From assembly GCA_026770025.1 (NCBI GenBank), contig JAMXDE010000031.1, positions 496,001 to 560,000 of the forward strand: 64,000 nt of DNA, in the 5' to 3' direction. Below are positions 20,703-32,015 of the stretch, one piece after another. The stretch comes from Craspedostauros australis. Its lineage: Eukaryota > Bacillariophyta > Bacillariophyceae > Mastogloiales > Achnanthaceae. The notes beneath the pieces are model-generated. The model had not been told where the DNA came from. It did no database searches and saw only the letters and a list, made by a program, of their open reading frames with translations. The stretch's first letter is position 1, and the number at the start of each line of letters is the position of its first letter. The translations under genes were made by a program, and so were the position numbers.

Positions 20703-22091
20703 ATGGCAACAGCAACAGATGCAACACCAACAACAGGTGCAGCACCAGCTTTTCTCTACCCCAACCGACATCGCCCTCCTCTCTATCTATTCTCCACTGA
20801 ACATCGCACCATGAAGATCCGCCCTGGAAGCCACGTATCGAGTCCCTGTGGACCTCTTGTGACCTCTGGAAACAGCAAGGGCAAGGTTCGAAGCATTCTG
20901 TATGGTGTTGTCCTCAAGTCTCTCCCCAAGAATCACTGGGTTGTGCACTGGCGTTCCATCAATGCAGTGTGTGAACATGCAGGCACCAAGCCGACTTTGC
21001 TTGACAAGACGCGAGTCGAATTGGACAGCAGCTGTGTCGAAGAGCTCATCCGTGCGCAGAGTGTTGGGAGGGGATCGGTGGAACTAGACAAGCACTACAA
21101 GACGTCGCGGTACCACAACCTCTGCCGCAACACATCCACATTCAGCAATGCCTCTTATTCACACCACACCAACTTCTAATCCCCAGGGAACAGCGCATCA
21201 GCCAGCCATGGCTCAGCCATGGACATCTCTAACCAAAACACGGATGATTCTGCGCCAGGAATCTCGATTTGCAGCGACAATGATGCAACAGATAACCTCC
21301 AAGGCACCTTTGACTCGAGCACAGGCGATTTGCTCACAGGGGATGAATTTGACTAAGTCATGCTACGTGAAGAAGAGTCAGCAGACTACTGGCACATGGA
21401 GGAGAAGAACCAATTGATGGATACAACAGTCCTGGTCGGCAAGCAAAAGAATGCACAGTCACGGATGGTGGTGGATGACAAATCAGTTGAACAGTGTGAT
21501 GAAGAGCCTCAAGCTGAGCTTGGTGTCGCAGGTTTCGACTTCGACAAGAAATGCTTGCAAGACGACACCAATCGTGACCGCATCAACCTCCTGGGACTGG
21601 TGCAACATCTATGGCCTGGCAATTGGAAACAACAAGTTGACACTCTCAACAGGCGTATCATGGCAGGTGCAATTGATGTTGGCGGCAGGCGGAACAATGA
21701 CCCCATGTCTGAGCGCGAACTGTGGGTGTTCTTTGGAATTATGCTCATGGGCAAGCTCAATTCGACCATGAAGCTTTGGGGCGACAGGATGAATGAAGGT
21801 TTCTGTGAGGGCAGGAATGTCACGACACACATGCCTTTCCATCACTTCCAAAACATCTGCGAGCACTTCATCCCGTACTTGTTCTCTGACCTGGCCAGGC
21901 AACACAAGGATAAATGGTGGCAAATCCAACCTGGGGTGGAGTTGTTCAACAAGCGTTGGCGCGACACCATCATTCCAGGCCAGGTAAAAGTCATGGACGA
22001 AAGCATGACCGCATACAAGCCCCGTCTGTCGCCCACCGGAAACCTTCCCCATCTGACGCACATTCCACGCAAGCCAGAACCGCTTTGTTGA
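20703..22091 (+). pseudogene. piggyBac-family transposase, decayed, N-terminal two thirds
   Basis: One reading frame runs through this whole stretch with two in-frame TAA stops (21177-21179 and 21354-21356). The first 158 codons form an N-terminal extension ('GKVRSILYGVVLKSL...WVVHWRSI') that looks like a small Tudor/chromo-type barrel. After an acidic linker comes the piggyBac core: 'YWHMEEKN', 'RINLLGLVQHLWPGNW', 'SERELWVFFGIMLMGKL', 'HHFQNICEHF' and the first catalytic region 'VKVMDESMTAYKPR'. Similarity ends at 'HIPRKPEPL' near 22085, where normal family members continue into the second half of the core. The C-terminal zinc domain is absent here; one is seen at the left window edge in another copy. 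A plain cut-and-paste DNA transposon, now inactive. Confidence 0.8.
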
Positions 22092-22428
22092 GATGTACAT
22101 GTGAGTATATGTCGAGATGTACGTGTATATGTGCATCGTTCACCCATTATTCTCTCATACGTGCTTGGACGGTACAACGACATTCGTGTCGATAGTATAC
22201 TGTGATTCGTCAGAATTACAGTGGAAATGGAACACACAAAAATGAGCAGAATTTCTGGAGGAAATTTGCAATCGACAATTTCTGAGAGAATTAGAAATCT
22301 CGTCCGTCCATCCATCAATGCAAATGTATGGTACCAAGCGAATCTTGAGGTACTTCCCAACTAAACCTCAGATGATGATATCATCTGACAGACTGCTGCA
22401 TCACCAATGGAACATGACATCTGGAGAG

Positions 22429-22887
22429 CAGAAGGACGCCTACTGACGTCAACAGGATGTCATCGTGTCACCACGTCAACATCTGTCTCCAAGTCAGAGC
22501 AGAAGGTGAAGATCCGATGACCGAAGGACATCAAGATCATGGATACGAGAGGTGAAGTTCAAATGGTAAGTACTCATGGAGTAGGAACCAGTAATGAATG
22601 AACGGAGTGTCGGATGCAGAGTACGCATTCAACACGGAGTATCGTGTAGCAGAAGCATACGAAACTAAGAGAGAGAGAATACAAAGAGTAACGAGAGAGC
22701 ATCTCGCGTGCCAACTCATAGTCGGACGATCGAATCTACGAAACAGACCGAAGTGCCGAGAGCACCGGGCAAGAGAACGGACACTGAGAGGATCGGAGTG
22801 CCAATGAAATGAAATAGCAAACAGAATGACTATCAACCAACACCATCTTCCACGATCGTAGGCTTCAGTGAGCGGAACTTGCCAACA
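22429..22887 (+). repeat. Copy B of the ~460-base piggyBac-associated repeat
   Basis: Same orientation and order as positions 1-469, about four-fifths identical by eye. The conserved GTAAGT is at 22566-22571 and the AG at 22860-22861, giving a 296-base interval against 300 in copy A. It lies about 340 bases after the transposase frame ends and is not followed by the C-terminal domain. Confidence 0.6.
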
Positions 22888-24505
22888 CACACTCTGCTCT
22901 CCTTCAAAGGTGCTCAGCGTCAATCGATATCGCCATCAGCATCGTTATAATAAGTGATGTTATCTTGCATGGAGCACTTCACACCGCTCTACTTCAATTC
23001 ACCACTATGTCCGACTTCATGACCACCATCTCATCTTCGTTGATCACGTTTGTTCTACTGTTGCTTGTTGCTTGTTCAGGATGGTGAGTGTTACATGAAG
23101 TAGATCGTCGGTTGCATGATGCCGACGACAATATCTTGCAGCGCAGGGGCGGCGTACCCATGGATCTCTTCGCTGAAGGCTCATCTTCCATGCCGTCGTT
23201 CTACCATGCAACGCTTGGCTTCTCGCCTGGAGCGCATAAACTAAGAGCAAGAGGAGCTGTCACCGTTGTGCATGCCACTGCTGCTGGAGGTACTCAGCGT
23301 GCGTCCGAAGTTTCGGTTCGACATCGCATGCTGATGCAACGGTGGAGGTGATTTCGGTGCGTCCAAGGGCGCGAAATCGTTCCTGGAGGCCCAACGCGAT
23401 CTACCAGATGTCGAACGCGAGGTAAATCTGGAACGATGCGATCGACATCTAGCGGTATTGATCTTGCAGCGACGGACGCGGCTGGATGAGTCGAGTTCTG
23501 TGACGATTGTGACGGCGAAAGCCAATCGCTTTCATTCCACTCGTTCGGTAGATCGATGTGGGCTCGCTGGCCGCTTTTCGACGAGCTGCTCATGATGCAG
23601 AAGATGCTGATGTTCAAGGAGATTGGAGATTTCTGGTTGTCCGACACATTTTGCATTCACAGCTTACATGGTAGTATCATATGTAGTCGTAGTTATCTCG
23701 CTCATCCCTCAAGGGGATCGTTTCAAGCATGTCCAGCGATGACTGATTGAACGAATACTCACCATCGCAGGCTAATTCATTCATGTTGGTGGCATTGTTG
23801 CGGTGAGCTATTGTAGTTGTGACCAAAATCGTGGATCATTTGGAGCTGCTCGAGGGTGACTTCATGACTCCCATGAGGATAGTGAAAACAGAGTTGACCA
23901 AGGAAGAGAGGGGGGGGGGGGGTGCCTCCGGAGGCTGTGGTGCCATCGGGACCGACAAGGGTGATCATTCCGTGAAGCACAAGAGTCCACCGAGCTGACG
24001 CTTGTCTCTCTCTTGCATCGTTCTTGGCCAATCATGCTGCTGCTGCTGTTGGTGTTGCTCTTGTTTGTGCTGTGGGTGCTGTGCATGATATTCATTGATT
24101 TGCTGAGTTGCTTGTGTCTGAGTTGTTGGTGATTCTGATGCAGATGCTGATGTGTGAGATGAGGACTGGTGGCAACGAAGAGACTTGAGGATCTCGCATG
24201 ATGAGGACGCCACAAGATGGATGGGATTCATCGCCAATGCTGAGAGTAGCATCCATTTACATGTGAACACCCTGGCGCGATCGTTTGGATATTGCGCAGG
24301 CGTTCGCCACGAGAAATCGATCTTGTTCGGCATCTTCAGGGACGTCGCAGGTTCTCAACTACAAAAGTGTCTTCTGTTGTGGAGGGACCATGTTGTGTTG
24401 TGGTTGCAAGCATCTGTGGATGTTGGTGCTCTCGTCTATCGATGGCTCATGGGACAACCACTGTGGCAATATGAGTGATGGAATGCTGGAGTATCGGCAT
24501 ATGGA
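22888..24505. other. Unassigned DNA on the left of the Copia insertion
   Basis: No gene I can support. A minus-strand frame at 23965-24333 has His/Gln-rich composition and a second at 23777-24031 overlaps it in another frame; neither matches a family I know, and they may be pieces of one broken gene. A 13-base G run lies at 23910-23922 between them. Confidence 0.4.
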
Positions 24506-25186
24506 TGTCAGGAATCGAGGGTACGACTCTGTCGGAAAGATACCCATGATTGCCGCAACTCCCAACATTATTTGTCACACCTTTGGATATTATTCGTCAC
24601 ACCATTGAATATTATCCATTCCACCCACGACACGAATCACACGGGAATGACCCCAGTCTTACCAAGCAAACAAGCCTGTCCTCTGTGTATCAAGAAAAGG
24701 CCACGACATCTAAATCATGTGAAGGAAGATGATGACCGACCCTTTGATGATCACCCCATCTGGAGATCATGGCACGTGTCACCCACGGACTAGAACAACT
24801 CAGAAAGGGCATCAAACATGACATCAATCATGACACCAATCGTAAAGTTTGGTGTCAAGAGATCAAGAGCGAAACGCAAGACTGTGGAATCGTACCGGAG
24901 GGAATGTAGAATAAGGATATGCACGACGAGGTGCATGGCAAGAATGCCTTCGGATATGCATGACGATATGCATGACAAGGATGCCTGCGGACGAGATCTC
25001 ATGCATGCAAGCGATGATCCATGATGATGATGAGCATGAATGCAACAGTATAACACGGTGCTGCTGCAAGGGATGCTACATGTGAAACGAAAGGCAAAGG
25101 AGCTGGAGAGAATGAGCTCACAGTTCTGAATAGTACGATCTAACAACGAATTAGTTCTTACTAACACTAACCCCGGATTTCCAACA
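24506..25186 (+). repeat. 5' LTR of the Copia element
   Basis: 681 bases, TG...CA ends. By eye it is identical to the 3' LTR. It contains nested ATGCATGAC/GATATGCATGAC-type words near 24955-24985. Confidence 0.95.
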
Positions 25187-25265
25187 CGTTTCGAAACGTT
25201 ACGATTGAAATCCTACGTTTCCATCATCACCAACACAGCAACAAACGACTCTCACCATCATCACC
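25187..25265 (+). other. Leader of the Copia element with primer-site palindrome
   Basis: The sequence abutting the 5' LTR, where the primer-binding site is expected, is part of the 14-base perfect palindrome ACGTTTCGAAACGT (25185-25198). It does not show the common initiator-Met primer match (TGGTATCAGAG type). The primer is therefore not identified. Confidence 0.5.
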
Positions 25266-28200
25266 ATGACGTCTTTCCTCGGTAAGACCGATCGTTACAT
25301 GATCATGTTCGACGGCAAGCAATCCTCCTGGAAAGCTTGGAGTGCGAAGTTCCTCGCCCGCGCCAATCGCAAGGGCTACGGAGACTTGTATCTCAAGGAC
25401 TTGAGTGAAGTGATTGTGAAAACCGAGGCTTTTGACCCCTCTCCTCTCGCCTCCATCGTGGGAAGCGAAGAGAAGAAGCTTAAGGCCTCGAAGTTATCTG
25501 CCATGTCTCCCGAGGAGAAGGCGGAGTACAAGATGGCTCTGGCCAAGTACGCGTTTGAAGAACTGACCATGGCAATCAACCATGAAACCACCGAAGGCGA
25601 TGTCGCCTTCATGGCTGTGTTGGGATGCGAGAGCAACATCTACAAGGGAGGAGACCCTCGCAAGGCGTGGAAGGCTCTCGAGCGCATCTACGAGCAACGC
25701 ACTGCGCCAATGAAGGCAAAGTTGTTGGCTCAACTCAACGGGATGCGATTGAAGAAAGGCGAACACCCGGATACCTTCCTCACCGAAATGGAGGTGATCC
25801 GTAACCACCTCAAGCACGCGGGAGTTAACATGGACATGGAGCAGTACCACATGCTCGTGCTCAACGCTCTCGGAAGGGACTACGAAATGGATGTGAAGCT
25901 CATCGAGCTCAAGTTCGAGAACATCGAAAAGCAGATGACCATCGAAGACATCCGCGAAGCAGTGAGTGCAACCTACGACGCACGTCACATCAAGCAAGGA
26001 GGTAGTAAGCGCGAGCACAATAGCAAGGAAGAAATGGCTCTCGCCGCCACTGGTGGTTTCAAGGGCCACTGCCGCAACTGCGGCGCCTACGGGCACAAGA
26101 AGGCTGACTGCCGCTCTGCGCCTAAGAACAAAGGAGGCAAGCCCTCGAAGAAGAACAAGAGAAGTGATACTGAGGACAAGACCAAGTTCAACGGAAACTG
26201 CAAGTACTGCGGTAAGAAGGGACACAAGATCCTCGAGTGCTTCAAGTTGAAGGCAGCGATGAGAGCAGCCGACGCCGCCAACGTGGCCACCGACGGCATG
26301 GACGGAACAGACGACGTCGCCCTCGTGATGGTCGAAGAACCGATGTGGCTACCCGAAGACGCTGCGGCAGACAACACCGCGTTCGTCGTGGTAGATGAAC
26401 CCATGTGGATGCCCGCTGACGACGAAGAAGACGAGATCGGTCTAGTGATGACCGACGAATCCATGTGGTTACCCGACGAAGACAAGTCGGTCAACAACGA
26501 AGAACTGGTGTGTTTCCCCACCGACGAGGCCAAAAGCGACCCCGTTGAGGTCAAAAATGTGACCAACCCAAGAATCGTGACAATCGACGAAATCACGAAC
26601 ATCAAGAAAAACCAAACAATCAACACCACCAACATGGCGCACCACGAGCCGTCCATCAACGACATGGCTCTCGCAACCACCGACGAAGACATGACCGGAC
26701 TCGACCTCGAAGAAGAGGACAAGTACTCTGAAGAGGAACGAGAGGCCCACACCCCAAGTGTGTACGGATACTACGGGCCCCCAGTTGCTGCAGTTGAGAC
26801 TATCAACCGCGAGCACTTCCCATCAAGCGAGGAAGACGATTACACCGACGAAGACAACCTCTTCGACGGGATCGTCTACGAGGATGAACCCCTCAACGTC
26901 GGAGACATCATGGAGAATGAAGTAGCGATGCCTGGAGTCGACCATCGCGTCACCTCCACCATCTACTCTCGAACCGAGCCAAGGACTCTGGTCGATCGAA
27001 TGATCGAAGAGTCGTCCCGCAACGGAGGGAGCACCGCAGGATGGTGCCCACTGTGCTTTCAGCGCGGCCCTCTCTACGCCATGTGCAAGACCTGCCGTAA
27101 CTCGCCGTTCCTCATCCAACTGGCAAACCCCCCTGCAAGGGCGGCGCCAACAACGATCCAAGACATCATGACGCGCCGCCAGAAGCTCTGGACTGCAGGA
27201 CCTTTGCATGTCGCAATGAGATACTCTCTCAGCAACATGATGGTTGCTGATGAAGTACGCTCTGAGCTCGCCCTACTATGCTGCAACGCGGCGCACGCGT
27301 ACACCGAAGGAGGAGGAGAAAGCTTGAACCCTCGCACGCTCTACTACATGATGCACCGCATCGACGTGTTCACGCCAATGCAATTGGTGCAAGCCGTGCA
27401 ACACATCAACGCAAGACTTGAGGAGCTCAACTTGCCACCCATCCACAGAGGGCTCATCGACAGCCTGGTTCAGCATGCCGCAGAGATGCTGATGTGGATG
27501 CATCATCCAAGCGACCAAGGAGTCCGAGACCCAGAGGAGTTCATCCAGCTCCCCATCTACCGAGCGGCCGATGCCCAACCAGACATGGCCATGGTGATCG
27601 GTGACCACCAAGACGCTCAACCAGACATGGCCATGGTGATCGGTGACCTCGACGATGCAAGCGCACTCTGCCACACCATCGCCCCCGACCACCACGAAGC
27701 AAACACTTGGCTGGGTGATTCCGGTGCCTCATGCCACCTCACCAACAACGAAGAGGGAATGATTAACGTACGAGTGGCCAACCACTCCATCAAGATCGGC
27801 AGCGGCCGATACCTCAAGGCAACGAAGGTTGGCGATAAACGCATGATCGTGATGCAGAAGAACGGGAACCAAGCTACCACCGTGCTCAAGCAAGTGAAGT
27901 TCGTGCCCAACCTGTGGGTGAACCTCTTGAGCATCAACAAAGCTCTCGAGAACGGCTTCGACATCAGCAACCAAGGTGTCGTGATGAGCTTGGAGAAGCG
28001 CGGGCAACGCATCACGTTCGACAGACTCATGGCAACCCATAGCGGTTTCGTGAGTGGAGTGAACATGATCAGTGCCCCTCCCCACGAAGACCAAGCCAAT
28101 GTCGGCGTGTCCACCAGGTCCGCAGTGGACATCAACCAAATTCATAAAATGTTAGGCCATGTTGACACTTACACGATCTCTCGCACAGCGGGACGATACG

Positions 28201-31200
28201 GTTGGAATGTCACAGGCAAGTTGCATGCATGCATTGACTGCGCAATTGGAAAACAGAAGCAGAAGTCAATGACAAAACGCCTGCAGCGCCGAGCAAAAGA
28301 AATTGGTGAGCGGTTGTTCATTGATACATCGAGTGTTCAAACACACAGCTACGGACAAGGAAAATATTGGCTCCTTGTCATCGATGATTACAGTGATTAC
28401 TGCTGGAGCTACTTTTTGAAAGAGAAAAGTGAAGTCGGAGAAAAGCTGATCACGCTCCTCCGATGGCTTCACTCCAACCAACAGGCACATGTGAAAAATA
28501 TCAGATGTGACAACGCGGGAGAGAATTATGCCGCGGAGAAACAGCTTCTCGATGCAGGGTTCGGTCCAACGTTCGAATACACTGCCGCTTCCACTCCCCA
28601 ACAGAACGGTCGCGTGGAAAGAAAATTCGCGACGCTGTACGGGAAAGTCCGCTCCATGCTCAATCAAACGCATCTACCGAGAACAGTGCGTGGAAAATTG
28701 TGGGCGGAGGCAGCCCGAACCGCGACTCAGCTCGAAAATATTATCAAGACAAAGACAAGAGAACCAGCATGTGTTCTCTTCAACAACCGCATCCCAACAT
28801 TCGTGGATGGACTACGAAAATTCGGAGAAATAGGCATGGTGTACATCGGCGGTCGTACGATAAAGGCTAAGCTGGACGATAGATCCAGACCAGCCATGTT
28901 CGTCGGATACGGCCAATCGCACGCAAAGGGAGTATATCGAATGCTGAATCTCGCAACAACCAAGATCCTAATCACGAGAGACGTGACATGGATGAATCAG
29001 TCATACGGGCAATTCAGAGGTATCGAGAATGCCAACAGATCTGTGCTGATAGATCTAGAAGATGACGACTCTACGTCGGGTATGAACACCCGAGCTACGA
29101 GGACAACTTGGGAGCGACGATCGGAGACCATCAAGAGCATGGAGGCTGACGACGCGGATCGCAGCAGCAGAGCCGAAGAAATAGAAGATACTGATGACGC
29201 TGCGCGAGGGCAAGATAGCTTGCTCCCTGCCCAAGGGGAAAATGAATCGAACGAAGAGATCGACGATGAATTCGGAAGGGACGACGAGGGGAAAGTAGAC
29301 GAAGCGGCCGAGAAAGAGCCCGAAGACACCCCTGTCGCAGAACCTGTGACACGCATACCAAGGATGCTGAGCGCTCTCGCCGGGTACAACAACGACCCAA
29401 TCCCAGAGGAGGAGCGAGATCTCGGATCAAGTGATGAGTCAGAACCTAACGACAGCGAGGGATATGTGACGCCCGAAGAGACCATCACAACTCCACCGGA
29501 AACAGGAGGACCCGACTTCCACGCAGACGGGTCAATATTCAACAGAGATATCGCAGGTACGATGATAGACACACCTCATGGAATGATGAGATTAGATGAC
29601 ATCATCGCTGCGGACCAAGCATTGAAAGAAGAACGAAATGAGGAAGGGGCAGAATACGCGAATGTCGCAATGCTACTGGACCCCACCACATTCGAGGACT
29701 GCTGGGACCATGCGGATCCCAACAAAAGAAAGAAATGGCGCGAAGCTATCAACAAAGAGTTCTACGATATGGCCAGAAGGAAAGTATGGGAGAAAATCAA
29801 GAAGGACCAGATGCCGAAGGATCGGCGGTGTGTGAAGACCAAATGGGTTTTCAAGGAAAAGAGAAATGGGGTATTCCGCGCCAGACTCGTGGCATGCGGA
29901 TACTCGCAGATCGCAGGAGTCGACTTCTCGGCACACCACGCACCAGTGATACATGATGCTACATATCGAATCATGCTCACGATGAAGATGATATTACACA
30001 TGGACAGTATCATCATCGACTTTGAGACAGCATTCTTGCATGGAGAACTCGATGAAGAAATCTACATGCAATGCCCGAAGGGCATGAGGCACGAAGCCGA
30101 CGAATGCCTGCTACTCAAGAAAACCATCTACGGACTCGTGCAGAGCGCGAGACAATGGAACAAGAAGCTTGTCGACATCCTATTCAAATTGGGGTTCAGA
30201 CAGAGCGAGGTGGACCCTTGCCTACTGATTCGGAATCAGGAAGGGAGACTGCTACTGATCGGCACCTATGTGGACGACTGCCTCTGCATCGGAGAGGAGC
30301 AGGAATTGAAGAAGCTCGTGAAGGATATCCGAGCGGAACGATTCGGTGTCAAAGTGGAGGAAGATCTCGAAGACTACCTGAGCTGCAAGATCATCTTCAA
30401 CCGCGACAAGACGAACTGTTGGGTGAACCAACCACACATCCTCAAGAACATCATCGATACGTTCGGAAGCGATGTGGTGAAGCTGCAACGATACGGAACG
30501 CCTGGGACACCAGGGCAAGGCATCCAAAGGCAAAGCAATGCACCCAAAGTGGACAAGCAGCGACACAGCAGATACCGAAGCGGAGTAGGTATGCTGCTAT
30601 ACCTGGTGAAACACTCTCGACCCGACATCGCCAATGCAGTGCGAGAACTGACCAAGGTGTTGGATGGACCAACAGCCGCAGCATACAAGGAAATGCTTCG
30701 AGTCATGAAGTTCGTGTGGGACACGAGAGAGTATGGACTGAAGATGAAACCGAGTCCACTGACCCAAGATGCATGGAAGATTGCAATATACACCGACAGC
30801 GAATTCGCAGGTGACAAGGACAATCGCATCAGCGTAGGAGGGCACATCATCCTACTACAAGGAGTGCCGATCATATGGAGATCAAAGGCACAACGGAGCG
30901 TAACACTCAGCTCGACGGAAGCAGAGTACGTCGCCCTGTCGGAGGCAGGAAAAGAAATTCGCTTCGTAACTCAATTGATGAGCGACATCGGACTGAAGAT
31001 GCACAAGCCGGCAGATGTGATGGTTGACAATGTTGGAGCGATCTTCATCGCGTCCAACCCATCAACGTCCGCCAGGACACGGCACATCGACATCCGACAT
31101 CATTTCATTCGAGAATTGATTACAAATGGAGAGGCCAGAACCAAATTTGTGCGTTCTGAAGACAACATCGCAGACGGCTTTACGAAGAATACCAAAAAAG

Positions 31201-31259
31201 AGACCTATGAAAAACACAGGGATCACTACATCCAACTGCGTTCCACAATGGATCAGTGA
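25266..31259 (+). CDS. Copia gag-pol polyprotein
   Basis: 1997 residues in one frame, longer than most Copia polyproteins, which are usually around 1300-1500. Order: gag capsid-like region (1-250); two CCHC knuckles (about 269-282 and 312-325); an acidic linker of about 490 residues; protease with the DSG motif near 818; pre-integrase zinc region and integrase core (about 955-1180); reverse transcriptase with YVDD near 1668; RNase H with the TDSEFAGD and SSTEAEY motifs near the C-terminus. The long linker carries repeated 'EPMW(L/M)P(E/A)D' units and a CxxC-x9-CxxC cluster at 594-610, which I do not know from typical Copia. Confidence 0.95.
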   Translation: MTSFLGKTDRYMIMFDGKQSSWKAWSAKFLARANRKGYGDLYLKDLSEVIVKTEAFDPSPLASIVGSEEKKLKASKLSAMSPEEKAEYKMALAKYAFEELTMAINHETTEGDVAFMAVLGCESNIYKGGDPRKAWKALERIYEQRTAPMKAKLLAQLNGMRLKKGEHPDTFLTEMEVIRNHLKHAGVNMDMEQYHMLVLNALGRDYEMDVKLIELKFENIEKQMTIEDIREAVSATYDARHIKQGGSKREHNSKEEMALAATGGFKGHCRNCGAYGHKKADCRSAPKNKGGKPSKKNKRSDTEDKTKFNGNCKYCGKKGHKILECFKLKAAMRAADAANVATDGMDGTDDVALVMVEEPMWLPEDAAADNTAFVVVDEPMWMPADDEEDEIGLVMTDESMWLPDEDKSVNNEELVCFPTDEAKSDPVEVKNVTNPRIVTIDEITNIKKNQTINTTNMAHHEPSINDMALATTDEDMTGLDLEEEDKYSEEEREAHTPSVYGYYGPPVAAVETINREHFPSSEEDDYTDEDNLFDGIVYEDEPLNVGDIMENEVAMPGVDHRVTSTIYSRTEPRTLVDRMIEESSRNGGSTAGWCPLCFQRGPLYAMCKTCRNSPFLIQLANPPARAAPTTIQDIMTRRQKLWTAGPLHVAMRYSLSNMMVADEVRSELALLCCNAAHAYTEGGGESLNPRTLYYMMHRIDVFTPMQLVQAVQHINARLEELNLPPIHRGLIDSLVQHAAEMLMWMHHPSDQGVRDPEEFIQLPIYRAADAQPDMAMVIGDHQDAQPDMAMVIGDLDDASALCHTIAPDHHEANTWLGDSGASCHLTNNEEGMINVRVANHSIKIGSGRYLKATKVGDKRMIVMQKNGNQATTVLKQVKFVPNLWVNLLSINKALENGFDISNQGVVMSLEKRGQRITFDRLMATHSGFVSGVNMISAPPHEDQANVGVSTRSAVDINQIHKMLGHVDTYTISRTAGRYGWNVTGKLHACIDCAIGKQKQKSMTKRLQRRAKEIGERLFIDTSSVQTHSYGQGKYWLLVIDDYSDYCWSYFLKEKSEVGEKLITLLRWLHSNQQAHVKNIRCDNAGENYAAEKQLLDAGFGPTFEYTAASTPQQNGRVERKFATLYGKVRSMLNQTHLPRTVRGKLWAEAARTATQLENIIKTKTREPACVLFNNRIPTFVDGLRKFGEIGMVYIGGRTIKAKLDDRSRPAMFVGYGQSHAKGVYRMLNLATTKILITRDVTWMNQSYGQFRGIENANRSVLIDLEDDDSTSGMNTRATRTTWERRSETIKSMEADDADRSSRAEEIEDTDDAARGQDSLLPAQGENESNEEIDDEFGRDDEGKVDEAAEKEPEDTPVAEPVTRIPRMLSALAGYNNDPIPEEERDLGSSDESEPNDSEGYVTPEETITTPPETGGPDFHADGSIFNRDIAGTMIDTPHGMMRLDDIIAADQALKEERNEEGAEYANVAMLLDPTTFEDCWDHADPNKRKKWREAINKEFYDMARRKVWEKIKKDQMPKDRRCVKTKWVFKEKRNGVFRARLVACGYSQIAGVDFSAHHAPVIHDATYRIMLTMKMILHMDSIIIDFETAFLHGELDEEIYMQCPKGMRHEADECLLLKKTIYGLVQSARQWNKKLVDILFKLGFRQSEVDPCLLIRNQEGRLLLIGTYVDDCLCIGEEQELKKLVKDIRAERFGVKVEEDLEDYLSCKIIFNRDKTNCWVNQPHILKNIIDTFGSDVVKLQRYGTPGTPGQGIQRQSNAPKVDKQRHSRYRSGVGMLLYLVKHSRPDIANAVRELTKVLDGPTAAAYKEMLRVMKFVWDTREYGLKMKPSPLTQDAWKIAIYTDSEFAGDKDNRISVGGHIILLQGVPIIWRSKAQRSVTLSSTEAEYVALSEAGKEIRFVTQLMSDIGLKMHKPADVMVDNVGAIFIASNPSTSARTRHIDIRHHFIRELITNGEARTKFVRSEDNIADGFTKNTKKETYEKHRDHYIQLRSTMDQ

Positions 31260-31334
31260 CGGAGAGGAGAGGACGCGAAATTATGAAAAACGTGAGAGTG
31301 TGAGTGATGTGTTGTCGATGCGACAATGGAAGGG

Positions 31335-32015
31335 TGTCAGGAATCGAGGGTACGACTCTGTCGGAAAGATACCCATGATTGCCGCAACTCCCAACATTAT
31401 TTGTCACACCTTTGGATATTATTCGTCACACCATTGAATATTATCCATTCCACCCACGACACGAATCACACGGGAATGACCCCAGTCTTACCAAGCAAAC
31501 AAGCCTGTCCTCTGTGTATCAAGAAAAGGCCACGACATCTAAATCATGTGAAGGAAGATGATGACCGACCCTTTGATGATCACCCCATCTGGAGATCATG
31601 GCACGTGTCACCCACGGACTAGAACAACTCAGAAAGGGCATCAAACATGACATCAATCATGACACCAATCGTAAAGTTTGGTGTCAAGAGATCAAGAGCG
31701 AAACGCAAGACTGTGGAATCGTACCGGAGGGAATGTAGAATAAGGATATGCACGACGAGGTGCATGGCAAGAATGCCTTCGGATATGCATGACGATATGC
31801 ATGACAAGGATGCCTGCGGACGAGATCTCATGCATGCAAGCGATGATCCATGATGATGATGAGCATGAATGCAACAGTATAACACGGTGCTGCTGCAAGG
31901 GATGCTACATGTGAAACGAAAGGCAAAGGAGCTGGAGAGAATGAGCTCACAGTTCTGAATAGTACGATCTAACAACGAATTAGTTCTTACTAACACTAAC
32001 CCCGGATTTCCAACA
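31335..32015 (+). repeat. 3' LTR of the Copia element
   Basis: 681 bases, identical by eye to 24506-25186. A short purine run (GGAAGGG) ends just before it and may be the polypurine tract. Confidence 0.95.

Larger units (their letters stand above)
24506..32015 (+). mobile_element. Complete Ty1/Copia LTR retrotransposon, very young
   Basis: 7510 bases. The two 681-base LTRs start TGTCAG and end CCAACA and look identical over their full length. The element is flanked by TATGGA at 24500-24505 and 32016-32021, a 6-base target duplication. One uninterrupted gag-pol frame lies inside, with the Copia order of protease, integrase, reverse transcriptase and RNase H. It looks whole, with no breaks seen, and identical LTRs imply recent insertion. 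It is similar in kind to the copia-type elements abundant in diatoms. Confidence 0.95.

Noticed and set aside
1-22887. The 460-base repeats as a pair of LTRs of one large element
   Set aside because: They are about 20% diverged, lack TG...CA ends, and each has a piggyBac part on one side; an internal piece of piggyBac explains them better.
24790-25167. Minus-strand frames inside both LTRs (also 31619-31996)
   Set aside because: Duplicated only because the LTRs are identical; no start context or domain.
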